NCBI GenBank assembly: GCA_025504975.1
Contig: JANUWI010000009.1
Coordinates: 1,426,001 to 1,490,000, forward strand
DNA from: Plenodomus lindquistii
Taxonomy: Eukaryota > Ascomycota > Dothideomycetes > Pleosporales > Leptosphaeriaceae
Direction: 5' to 3'
Length of the DNA: 64,000 nt
Shown here: one piece after another, positions 54,593-64,000 of the stretch
Layout of the letters: each line of letters opens with the position of its first letter
How positions within the stretch are numbered: position 1 is the stretch's first letter
Program-made: the position numbers and the translations under genes
The notes under the pieces: model-generated
What the model was told of the DNA's origin: nothing
The model's input: the letters and a program-made list of their open reading frames with translations, nothing else
The model's database searches: none

Positions 54593-57334
54593 ATGGCAGA
54601 AACCGGTGACAGACGCTGCAAACTTCACATACAATGCCGCATTAGCCTCGCCGCGAACCTCGAAGATACCTACTTACGCACCCCTACCCGAACATATCAC
54701 TAAACCTAGAAACTCTGCTTTCGACTGGCTCCAGCGAGCAGACTCGCCTATATCGCCTGCGACAACTCCAAAATCGGGCCCAGCAATAACCACCACTCCT
54801 ATCACTTCCATGGGCAAACCGTTCTCGAAACCCACATCCCCCGCGATATCCAATGCCAGACGAGATTCTTGGAGAGAGTCATGGCGAGACACGAAGAAAG
54901 GAATCATGACGTCCTTTGGTTATAGAAAGGCCATCCCGGTCGAGGAGATCCCACCCGATAACATATTCGTCCCCATTCAACAAGACAATATCCTCCCTCA
55001 AGTCCCGATCGGTCAGCACCATCCAGTACCCAGAAGAGGCATCGAAGACGACGACAAGCGAACACTACACACGAACAAGTTCTACGCTAATGCGTTTCTG
55101 CGTAAGCAGAATCAGCCGATATGGACACATCCGTACTCAGTATGGTGGGGAAAAGGATGGTCGGAGCCTGGGCTGCTGCAGGCCTATGGTATGAATGTTA
55201 CACATGCTGAGGAACAGGACATTGTGTATGGACCTGGCGATCCCACAAACGTATGTGCCACATTTCAGATTCATGTTCAGGCTGATATCTCAATGATGAC
55301 CAGGTGTATATCAATCCTTCGCGCAAACAATGTCTTATACTCTCAGCCAAAGAACTCGACGCTCGGACTACACTGACTACGGACACACATCTTCCTTTCT
55401 CCATCAATATCAACCTCAATGCGGCTCCAGGTCGTGCACCCGCCAGAATCACCTTTCCAGTTGTTCAGGGGATGAGCTTTGTCACTGCAGGGTACAGAAA
55501 CGCCACACCTATGATCCAAACTGGTGGGAAAGGCTTTTCCGACTTCCAAGGGCCGATCTACATGGGAAAGTCGTGCAAGTACCGTGTGCTGGATATGGAT
55601 GGTAGACCCTGGGTAATCTACATCAACCCTGTCCCAAGTGTCAACTATGATAGCACGAGACTCCTCCGTGTAGGCCCAAATACACTACTTGCGCCGCCGG
55701 GCTTCAAAGGTACCATACAGGTTGCTAAGAATCTGATTGGAGCAGAAGGCGAAGCGCTGTATGACAAGACATTTGGAACATTTGTATGCGAAGCAAAGGT
55801 GACTGCTACCGTGCAGGAGACCAGAGGAGTCTACTCTCTGCAGTACATCAAGGTCGGAAGTTCGCCGTTACTCATGTTCGCCCTCCCACACCATCTTCTC
55901 TCATTAGACCAGGACCTGAGGGATCGAGTGACCAGGCTGCAACTACGAACGACCACGAAAGGTACTGCAACAGCAATATGGACTGACAAGCTCACATTCG
56001 TTGAGACGAATCTACCTGTGGCCATGCACTTTGGCCCCTGGAATCCCACAACGAACACTTCACCTAAAGTCCGTTACCCACCAGATGTGCTCGCCCTCAT
56101 CGCCGCAGTAGCCGAGCGCGATCTCCGTCGCGCCATGACAGATTCCATTCCCAGCGACTCAATGTACTATGCAGGCAAGTCGCTAGCCAAGTTCGCGACG
56201 ATCATCTGGGTCATCAAAGACGTCTTGCAAAACGAAGCGCTCGCAACGACTGGCCTCGACAAACTCAAACAAGAATTCGGCCGCTATATTTCCAACCAGC
56301 AAAAGTTTCCCCTCTACTACGACGATAGCTGGAAAGGCATAGTTTCCAACGCCGGGTTTGCCAACCCCGGCGCTGACTTTGGAAACACGTACTACAACGA
56401 CCACCACTTCCATTTTGGATACCATGTCTACGTATCCGCGGTAATTGCATATCTCGATCCTGTGTGGCTGACACAGGGCGACAATAAAGCGTGGACGAAT
56501 ATGCTGGTCAAGGATTTCTCAGAGAGCGACTACAACGGTCGTGATTATCCGTTCTCACGTAGCTTTGACTGGTATCATGGGCATAGTTGGGCGAAGGGGT
56601 TGATTGAGAGTGCAGACGGCAAGGATGAGGAGAGTACGAGTGAGGATGGGTTTGCGAGTTTTGCGATTAAGATGTGGGGGAAGGCTATTGGGGATGTGAA
56701 TATGGAGAAACGAGGTATGTGTTATGCTCCAAATTTCAAAAGAGGAAGGTGGGAGGGGAGAGGGGGATGGACGGGTCTGTTGGTGATGCAGTGCTGATGT
56801 GAAATAGGGAATCTAATGCTCGCCATTCAAGCACGATCGTTTAACTCGTACTTTTACCTCATGAGCAACAATACGAATCATCCCGCCCGCTTTGTCCAGA
56901 ATAAAGTCACTGGGATACTGTTTGAGAATAAAGTCGACTACGCCAGTATGTCAGCCCAAAAGCTCGCACTTTTCCCCCAACCCCTCAGAAAAGCCAAACT
57001 AACCCCCCACGCAGCCTACTTCAGCACCACCCCCTCCCTCATCCACGGCATCCACATGCTCCCCCTCAACCCCACATCCTCCTACCTCCGCCCCCGCCCC
57101 TTCATCAAAGAAGAATGGGACCGACTTTTCAGCAACGGCCGGGCGAACGTCGACGGCGGCTGGCGCGGCGTACTATATGCTAATTTCGCGAGCGTAGATG
57201 CGAGGGCTGCTTGGGCGTTTTTTCGAGACGGTGTGGATGGGTTTTGGGATGAGGGGTGGATTGATGGCGGGGCGAGTAGGTGTTGGTATTTGGTTTTTGC
57301 GGGGGCGGGGGTGGAGTTTGGGAGGGTTAGGTAG
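54593..57334 (+). CDS. GH81 endo-1,3-beta-glucanase
   Basis: An Eng1/Eng2-type endo-beta-1,3-glucanase of family GH81. Four exons: 54593..54605, 54646..55250, 55304..56714 and 56808..57334 (851 aa). The start at 54593 (MAETASPRTS after a 40-bp intron) is the only in-frame ATG route I found. A frame beginning GTG at 54606 lacks one. There is no signal peptide, as in intracellular Eng2-type enzymes. Landmarks: HTNKFYANAFLRKQNQPIWTHPYSVWW, PVVQGMSFVTAGY, LPHHLLSLDQDL, the catalytic region NTYYNDHHFHFGYHVYVSAV and DFSESDYNGRDYPFSRSFDWYHGHSWAKG, with the acidic cluster SADGKDEESTSEDGFA. Introns 2 and 3 have GTATGT donors. Confidence 0.88.
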
Positions 57335-58056
57335 GGGTGGTGAGGTGTGGTGGGGGGTAGACGAGGGGGGGAGTACCCTATGAAGACCTTTTATACTACT
57401 TACAATAAACATGTTTACTTGCTCGGTTAGAGATTTCGAATTCCTATTTTTTTTTTCTTGCTGTTCTGTTTCCATCCTACATACAATCTTGACCCAACAT
57501 CGAGAGCCACATCCACACAGGGTCCAAAAACCCCCCCCCCCCCACAAAGTAAGCAATACACTTAAGCTTTCAGTCTCCATCCACATCCGCATCCGTGCCA
57601 TTCGATCCGCATCCGATCGATCCTCGGAGCAGCACCTCACCAATTAGTTTTCGATGAATACCGCAGCTCCTGTCAAAAAAGTAGAGAGGAATATAACAAA
57701 TTGATAGTATGACATGTCGTGGATTAGCAAGATAGTGAGTGTAACATGACATGACATGACATACACACGCTGAGGGGAACAAACAACATTGCTTGGAAAA
57801 GAAAAGCGCAAGATGAAAAAAAAAAGGTTAATTGATACGCACACCACAGCACAGCTCAGCCGCGCAAGCTCTCGTGGTGCTTCCTATCTTTTTATACAAT
57901 CGCTCGCTCGTTCTCTCTGTCTCTCTCTGGCTATACCTGCCTGACTGACTCACTCATTCACACCAACCAAATATTTTGACTCTCAGAAAACAACAAGGCT
58001 AATGAATAATACAAAGGAAAGAAAAAAAAACACCATCTCTCTCACACAACAGCCCC
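57335..58056. other. Intergenic with simple repeats
   Basis: 3' flanks of two converging genes. It contains 13 consecutive C (57531-57543), a tandem ACATG run (57736-57762), T and A homopolymers and a CT-rich run at about 57905-57960. No gene supported. Confidence 0.6.
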
Positions 58057-59931
58057 CTACTCATGCGCAAAAAACCTCCTCACCACATCCGCCGTAATAT
58101 TTCCCGCCGCATTATCCGGATAAATGTAAAACGCCAGCGCGATAATCGCATAAATACCTATACACATGGCGCCCTCGAGGTAATTCGACTTGCCATCCTG
58201 AATCAGGTAATTGACAATAAGCACGCTGATGAAGAAGATCATTGTCTCAAAGCCCTGGAAATGCAATGTCATGGGTTGACCCATTGCCCAGCCGAGCAAG
58301 ACAAGGAAGGGTGTGACGAATAGGGCAATCTGCAGAGATGAACCGATTGCAACGTTGATTGCGAGATCCATTTTTCCCTTGTATGCGACAATGACGGCTG
58401 TGACGTGTTCGGCTGCGTTGCCAACGATGGGGATGAGGATGAGACCGACGAAGGTTTTGGAAATGTGTGCGGATTCGACGATGCTGTCGATGGAGTCGAC
58501 GAGGTATTCTGCGCAGACGGCGACAAGGAGGGTGACGACGACAAGGGCGATGCCGGCGGCGACGGGGGAGAGGAGCTGGCCGTCTTCGGATTCGCCCTCG
58601 GGGGATTCTTGATTCTCGGCGTCGGCGAAGAGGTCGTGGTGGCTGTAAAGCTGGAAGTAGAGGTAGAGAATGTAGAGGCCGAGGAGGATGATTGAGGTCC
58701 CGTGGGAGAGGAGGAGGATGTTTCTGTCGGTTTCGTGGCCCGAGTGGCCGCCCTCGTGGGGCATGACGGCGTAGAGGGTTGCGGGGATGATGAGGGACGC
58801 CGAGGCGACGGCCATGAGGGAGGACATGGTTGAGGCGACGGTGCCGTTGAAGCTGGACTCTTGCTGGCGAATGCCGGCGGCGAGGAAGCAGCAACCAAGG
58901 ACGAGGAGGATGTTGGAGAGGATGGAGCCCAGCATGGAGGCTTGCACGATGCGGATTTCGCCAGATTTGAGGGCCACAATGGAGACCTGGGGTGGGGTAT
59001 TAGTAAATGGTAAATGGAGTGCGGCGCATCGATGCGCATCGAGTAGTAACGGCGTGACACGTACAATCAACTCGACAGCATTACCGAACGTGGCATTCAT
59101 CAGTCCTCCCAAGGTCTGTCCCAGCTTCGCGCTCAACTCCTCGGTCGCAAAGCTCAAGAGAGCAGCAAGCGGGATGATGGCAATGAAGTTGAGGATGAAG
59201 ACGGCGGTAGGATTCCATCCCATTGCGCCTGCGACAATGCCAATCGGGACAAACACCAAGAAGACATTGACGTAGTTGCTCGTCAGCGTCGCATACGTGA
59301 GGTGCATGACGTGCTTGGGGATTGTCTTGAGTCGCGACTCGCCCTCATGGTTCTGAGTGCGCCCGATGAGAGGCGTCTGCTCGTTGTAGAGACGGCCATT
59401 GGCTTGCGACGGCATGATGGAGTGCTGCGTTTGCGAGTTTTGACCGGCTGGTCGCGAAGATGAACTGCGTCCTAGACGGTTGAAGTCGCGCTTGATGTGT
59501 TCTGCAGCAAGGGAGAAAAAAGTGCGTGTTAGCGGGTTGCACACGTATGTGGTGGTATGTGCAAGCAGTGGCAGTGGCAGTGGCAGTAGCAGTAGTAGTA
59601 GTAGTCTGTGGTAGACTTGGCTGCGCGTGGGTGAGAATGCGCGACAGACGGACAAAGCGAAGCTAGACGGTCGACAAGAGATGGACAAACTCAATGTGAT
59701 GAAGCAGCGACGATATTTGCCGCCCGACGTGGGTGGCCAGGCCGATGGATATTTGATGGAGAGGAGAAGCTTGCAGCAGCGGGTAGGCTGTGCCTGGCCT
59801 CGCTCGAATCCGTGGGATGATGATCCCTAGGGACTTTACTGGTGCGTCTTGTGGCCAAGCCCTTTCCAAATGGCCGGATGCGGGCGATAGAGTAGGCAAA
59901 GGCAAAGGGAATCGAGGGCCGACTTACTCAT
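58057..59931 (-). CDS. VCX1: CAX-family vacuolar Ca2+/H+ exchanger (Vcx1-like)
   Basis: A vacuolar Ca2+/H+ antiporter of the CAX family, about 456 aa. Preferred exons are 59931..59928 (ATG A), 59501..59065 and 58986..58057. The first intron (426 bp) has donor GTAAGT and a CTAAC branch before CTGCAG. An alternative start at 59415 (MPSQANG) gives a slightly shorter protein. The antiporter repeats are clear: GNAVELIV + SIVALKSGEIRIVQASMLGS and GNAAEHVTAVIVAYKG + MDLAINVAIGSSLQIALF, the paired GNA-x-E motifs that bind Ca2+. About 11 hydrophobic helices are separated by an acidic central loop (ENQESPEGESEDG). The second intron (59064..58987, 78 bp) is a multiple of three with no stop, so the retained form stays open, adding 26 residues. 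Confidence 0.9.
59566..59604. repeat. CAG/GTA triplet microsatellite
   Basis: GCAGTGGCAGTGGCAGT followed by GCAGTAGTAGTAGT units, inside the first intron of the Ca2+/H+ exchanger gene. Confidence 0.7.
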
Positions 59932-61387
59932 TGTAGAATGGGGAGCAGAGAGTCTTTTCAGTCACAAGCTCAGCGACGGGTGTGGCTGGCGATGCAGTGT
60001 GTGAGTGACTCGATGATCTTGTAGCCAAGGAGTGCTTGACTATGTGAGGTGTGCTTTGCAATTCGCGGGATGGCTGGCTCTAAGTACACCGGTGTAGGGC
60101 CGAAGCGAGGGCTGGATGACGTGCCGTCAGGTAATGAGTGCAAGCTCGCAAGAGGGGTTTTTCAGCGGGCGGTGCAGGTGCAGGGTGATGGATGTTGAAT
60201 TCACCGTGGATAGATGGCGGACGCGCCGTGTGAGAAAGTGAGGTGGCTGGTTTGCTTTGCATAGCCCCAATGGCCAAGCCCCTGCCGTCGTCTCACTTTC
60301 CACTTTATATCTCCGTTGCGAGGCACGGCATTTCAACGCCAGCAACAGCCCGGTTCTCATCTCTCATTGCCAGAAGATACTCTAGTCACGCCAACCTCGA
60401 CTGCGAGATGAAATCGCGGTGGGGACTGTGTACACTCGTCTACACACACCATGTGCCATTGTGGTCGTCGACGTCATAACCAAAACGGTCAGAGCTTCCC
60501 AGCGTGTGTCGTGGCCAAGCCGCTAGACCCGAAACGCAGTGGCGAGTTTGACCATGCGCCGGGCGGGCGATCCATAGCGGACCACCCACCACCCGATTCC
60601 AGCGCCCTGTCTCCAAGATGATTCTCGTGTTGGCCATTGCACTGCCTCTGCGGTGTTCCAAGGGCAACGGCGCGACAGTCTGCCTTTTATGCGCTGCGCC
60701 AAATAAATAAGACCGATGACTGACCCTGTGCGAGGGCACGGTGCTTGGCAACGGCATCTCGCTGGTGACTCTCCGTTTCAACACGCCATCGCTTATTGTG
60801 AGTCGCGACAAAAGTGGAAGAAGAGGACCAGACAAGAATCTCATTCCACTTCTCAAAGACAGAACGACAAAGCAGCGCGCACAGCTATACCATGGTCGAC
60901 GATTTTGAACCAGGCCCGCAAACCATTGCCGTGTAGTGTCGCACCTTCGAACAAGACAAGATCCACAGTCACAAGGACGGTGTCCGGCTCTTTCGAGATT
61001 TCAAGAGGTGGTGTGGTGTGCAGGTGATACAAGCCCTGAACTTTTATTTGGACCTAGGTGCAGATGCTACACGTTCTCTGACCGACACCAGTCCACCGTG
61101 TAGATCGCTGGAAATTTCGAGACACGGATGGGAGAAGTGGGCCTATCAAATGTAACAAACACCACGAAGCAATTCGCAGGTCGTTATCAAGCAGTCGTCG
61201 CAGATGTGAAGGTTGTGAGCGCACGTCAGATGTCAACAACGTTGCCCACTCCGAGCAGAGCTACTTACGACATTGCCGAGCTTGTCTTCCTAAAAACCGC
61301 TTGTCTTCCTCAAGTCTACGTCCAGTCCATGGTCTCGTGCGGACATGCATGCCCATGGTACTGTCTCAGTTGCTCTTCTGCTATAAA
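59932..61387. other. Intergenic, upstream of the exchanger and downstream of the permease
   Basis: About 1.45 kb. A frame at 60440-60856 (minus) has no family. I see no gene. Confidence 0.5.
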
Positions 61388-63242
61388 CTACTGCTGTTTG
61401 CAGTACGCGACTGGTCCATCATATGTATGTCTGCCGTAGATGAAGTAGTAAATCATCGAGAAGGCCACAAGACATCCGAAGATCGGGCTCGCCCAATTCA
61501 TGTCGATTGGTGCCGGGTTCGGTACGGACGGGAAGAGGATCAAGACAGCAGTGATCGAAAGATAGCAAAGCGAAGTCAGGTTGACTGCAAGACCCCATTT
61601 GCCTAGATTGAAGCGAGAAGGAAGAAGCGGTTCTCCACGAAGGCGCTTCCTCACCATGCAGCTGATGACGATGATATTGGAGATGGAAAGACTGACACCC
61701 CCTAGTGAAAGGATGATGTTGAAAGCGATAGACGAGCCAATGATGATGAGACATAAGATTGATGAAGCGATGAGCGTAAACAGCACCGCATTCAAGGGAA
61801 TATCCCATCCCTGAGGGACCTATGCAAACTTAGCGGATAGCTCAATGTGTGGTTTATAAGCAAAGTTCACGTACGTAAGACAGCCAACCTGAGAATGGCA
61901 ATCCTTTGTCGCGGGCGAAAGACCATAACTGACGAGAGGCTGCCGTGACCTGATTGACTGAAGCGGTAAGGAGCAGGAGACAGACAACCACTGTCAAGAT
62001 GTTGGTGGCTACTATCGATCCACTTGCGTTCATCAGAATCTGGATCCATGGCTGACCAAATGGGGTTGACATGATGGCTGTGATATCATCTCCCAGGGTT
62101 GAGAAGACAGTGACTGTCATTACGAAGGCGAACGTATAGTTGACAGCCGAGGTGGCAACCATGGCTCTCGGGATGTTATATGACGCGTTCTCCACCTCCT
62201 CGGCTAAATGAATAGCTAGATCAGCACTTCCCAGAGAGAGTATAGGACCGAGTACGCCAACAAGTGTAGCAAGTCCAGTGTTGCCCCAGCCACTGGGGTC
62301 TTCAAACTTGGTCCAGGTATCATGTACGTTAGAGCGTGGACCCATCACCCACAGGACCACAAGGAAGGCAAAAAAACCGAAGACGTGTAGTACGAGCGCC
62401 AGGCCTTCCATCAATGGAAGCTTCTTCACTAGAATGGTGTTGCCTAGGATGGAGCACAACACGATTGCGATCGACAGTAGGGTACCATGCCAACCGTGGG
62501 GAGCGTAGTCTGGCATGTTCAAGGCGATCAAACCCTGCAGCTGTTGGGCGACCGCGAAAGCCGTACCAGCCATGCCTGTTTGCCATGCGATAACACACAG
62601 CCATCCTGGAGCATACTGTCAGGATCACAGAGGAAGAGAACGTGAATCTAGATTTACATACCGACGACATAACTGAGGAACTTTTGATGCTTCCTTGGTG
62701 CAAGTTCGGAGATCCAATGGTATTGTCCACCAGCTGTTGGAGCCCTTTAAGCTTTGTGAGCAAGCTTCCTTTCTTCCTGGTCGGCGTTCCTACTACTCAC
62801 ATCGATACCATTTCTGCGAACGTTAGTGTGACTGAGAACATACCAAAGCACACCACAACAAGCATCCAGATACCACCAGCAGGCCCTCCATTGAAGAGGG
62901 AAATCCCGATGCCACTGCGGTTAAGGATGTGTTAGCATACCTCTGCGATTTGAGCATTGGTAGCGTACAGCAATGAGTACTCCCAAGTGTTGCCAAGAAT
63001 CACGGCGAAGCCAAAGATGGACAAGAATTTGAATTGCCGCTGATTGAATCGTGAGTATGTTGCGGCAGTCCAAGGGGTTTACTTGAACTAACCCTCAACA
63101 CCTGCAACTTGCCCATACGTGCCATATCCAACTCGTCACCATGAGTGCCATGTTTCTCGCTCACGGCATACGCATTTGCTAGCTCGATGCTCGTGCGAAA
63201 GTCGGTGGTCGGCGCGGGCCCCTTGGTCATGCTATCGTCCAT
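61388..63242 (-). CDS. APC-family amino-acid/amine permease
   Basis: An amino-acid/polyamine/organocation transporter, about 526 aa, similar to fungal GABA/choline-type permeases. Six exons: 63242..63093, 63039..62969, 62914..62801, 62744..62662, 62605..61875 and 61819..61388. The five introns are 53-56 bp. TM1 runs FAVILGNTWEYSLLGIGISLF, then NGGPAGGIWMLVVVC. APTAGGQYHWISELAP is the signature loop after TM2. Further motifs: GWLCVIAWQTGMAGTAF, SADLAIHLAEEVENASYNIPRAM (the family's long cytoplasmic signature), ASRQLWSFARDKGLPFSGWLSY, and VPQGWDIPLNAVLF after the last splice. The substrate cannot be told from sequence. The N-terminus (EKHGTHGDEL) is cytosolic. Confidence 0.9.
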
Positions 63243-64000
63243 GTTTGCGTGGAAAGCAGCGCACAGAGTACAGAAAGAAGGGTATGTATGTTGGGAAAAA
63301 CAAATCCAACTTGACAAGATACGTCTGGATTTCCCGGCGCGGAGGCTTATCATCCAGCACGAAGGGTGGCGGGAACGTGATCAAGTACATCTGGATGCAT
63401 AGAAGCTTTGCCTTTCAGGACTAGCTATCACAGGGTAGTTGGTGGGATTTGTTGAGCAGGATTCAAGGTAGGAAGATGAAGGACAAGGTCCAGGCTCATC
63501 CCTCGATTCCATTCGTAGCCTCAAGCAAAAGTGGAAACTGCGAGATGCGGTTACGGTCCGGACGCGTCTCGCGTATGCACAGTGTGACAACAGTCACAAG
63601 AATCTGCATGATTATCGACAATTTCAGACCATGTATGCCGGGTATTAGCCAAGCACTAGATAGCTGTTCGACTGAGCCTCTGTCCTGCATCGGAACCAAG
63701 GTCCGATCCAGACAAAGTCAATTATGAGCCTTGTGGCGGCGGGTGTTAATAAACGTGAACAAATGCATTGCGACATAGGAGAAAAGTCCATAAAAGTAAA
63801 GACAACCAACATAGTGATGTACGACATTCAGTCGGGAGTTGTGTTTCGACCTCGCCACACCAAGGTGATTGACCTCGCCCACCACAACAACAGTGAACAG
63901 CACATCAACAACGCATTCAGAAATTTTCATGTACCCTTGTTCTACGCCATGACCCTAACCCAGCCCTTACTTTAAACTAAAAACCCTTACCTTACTGTTA
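63243..64000. other. Permease promoter and right edge
   Basis: No gene supported. The last bases contain CCCTAACCC and AACCCTTACC-like runs, but they do not form a tandem TTAGGG array, so this is not a telomere. Confidence 0.5.

Noticed and set aside
58269..59066. 265-codon Ser/Pro-rich minus-strand frame
   Set aside because: Alternate-frame shadow of the GC-rich CAX gene.
63950..64000. Possible telomere (CCCTAACCC)
   Set aside because: Only one or two imperfect units, no tandem array.

Overview
This window is nuclear DNA of a filamentous ascomycete (Pezizomycotina, most likely Dothideomycetes). The evidence is short GT-AG introns of about 40-90 bp with CTAAC/CTGAC branch sites, mostly single-exon or few-exon genes on both strands, several head-to-head gene pairs, and a typical fungal gene set: AP-1-like bZIP factor, Iec3, ICP55, GH5_9 and GH81 beta-glucanases, and a Clr5-domain protein. 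There are no bacterial operons, and I saw no convincing tRNA, rRNA or CRISPR. Exon borders were worked out by hand from reading frame, splice motifs and protein-family knowledge; no search was run.

Layout. 0-9.2 kb is gene-dense housekeeping and secretion: ORMDL (partial, off the left edge), the INO80 subunit Iec3, mitoribosomal mS35 (RSM24) head to head with ALG13, a secreted GH5 exo-beta-1,3-glucanase and a secreted alpha/beta hydrolase. 9.9-25.5 kb is an accessory island of poorly known, partly broken genes: a gene with three in-frame stops all readable as CpA-to-TpA (RIP-like) changes, an apparently intact gene of unknown family with a decayed paralogue beside it, a glyoxalase-like protein, an orphan membrane-anchored protein, a secreted germin-like cupin and a damaged Clr5-domain gene. 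26.0-29.4 kb holds a small candidate gene, a SIRT5-type mitochondrial deacylase and ICP55, the last two head to head.

29.4-39.0 kb is the most unusual part: about 9.5 kb without a recognisable conventional gene, built of diverged repeats. Modules of roughly 200-320 bp carry a strong TATA box, then a pyrimidine-rich start-site-like tract, then 1-3 monomers of about 40 bp beginning ATGTGTG and containing a TCGAAAA/TTGAAAA core. Inside it, about 30.78-31.93 kb, lie four imperfect tandem copies of a unit of about 285 bp. Some modules encode very short cysteine-pair peptides, but the frame is not uniformly kept. It looks like an array of core-promoter cassettes or decayed mini-genes and is the best candidate for something undescribed.

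39.0-63.3 kb is again conserved and gene-dense: the AP-1 redox regulator, an SPF30/SMNDC1-like Tudor splicing factor, PAN2, COQ3, mL41 (MRPL27) head to head with UTP14, a GH81 endo-beta-1,3-glucanase, a CAX/VCX1-type vacuolar Ca2+/H+ exchanger and an APC-family permease. Shared themes are mitochondrial biogenesis (mS35, mL41, COQ3, ICP55, SIRT5-like), RNA metabolism (PAN2, SPF30, UTP14) and beta-1,3-glucan turnover (GH5, GH81).
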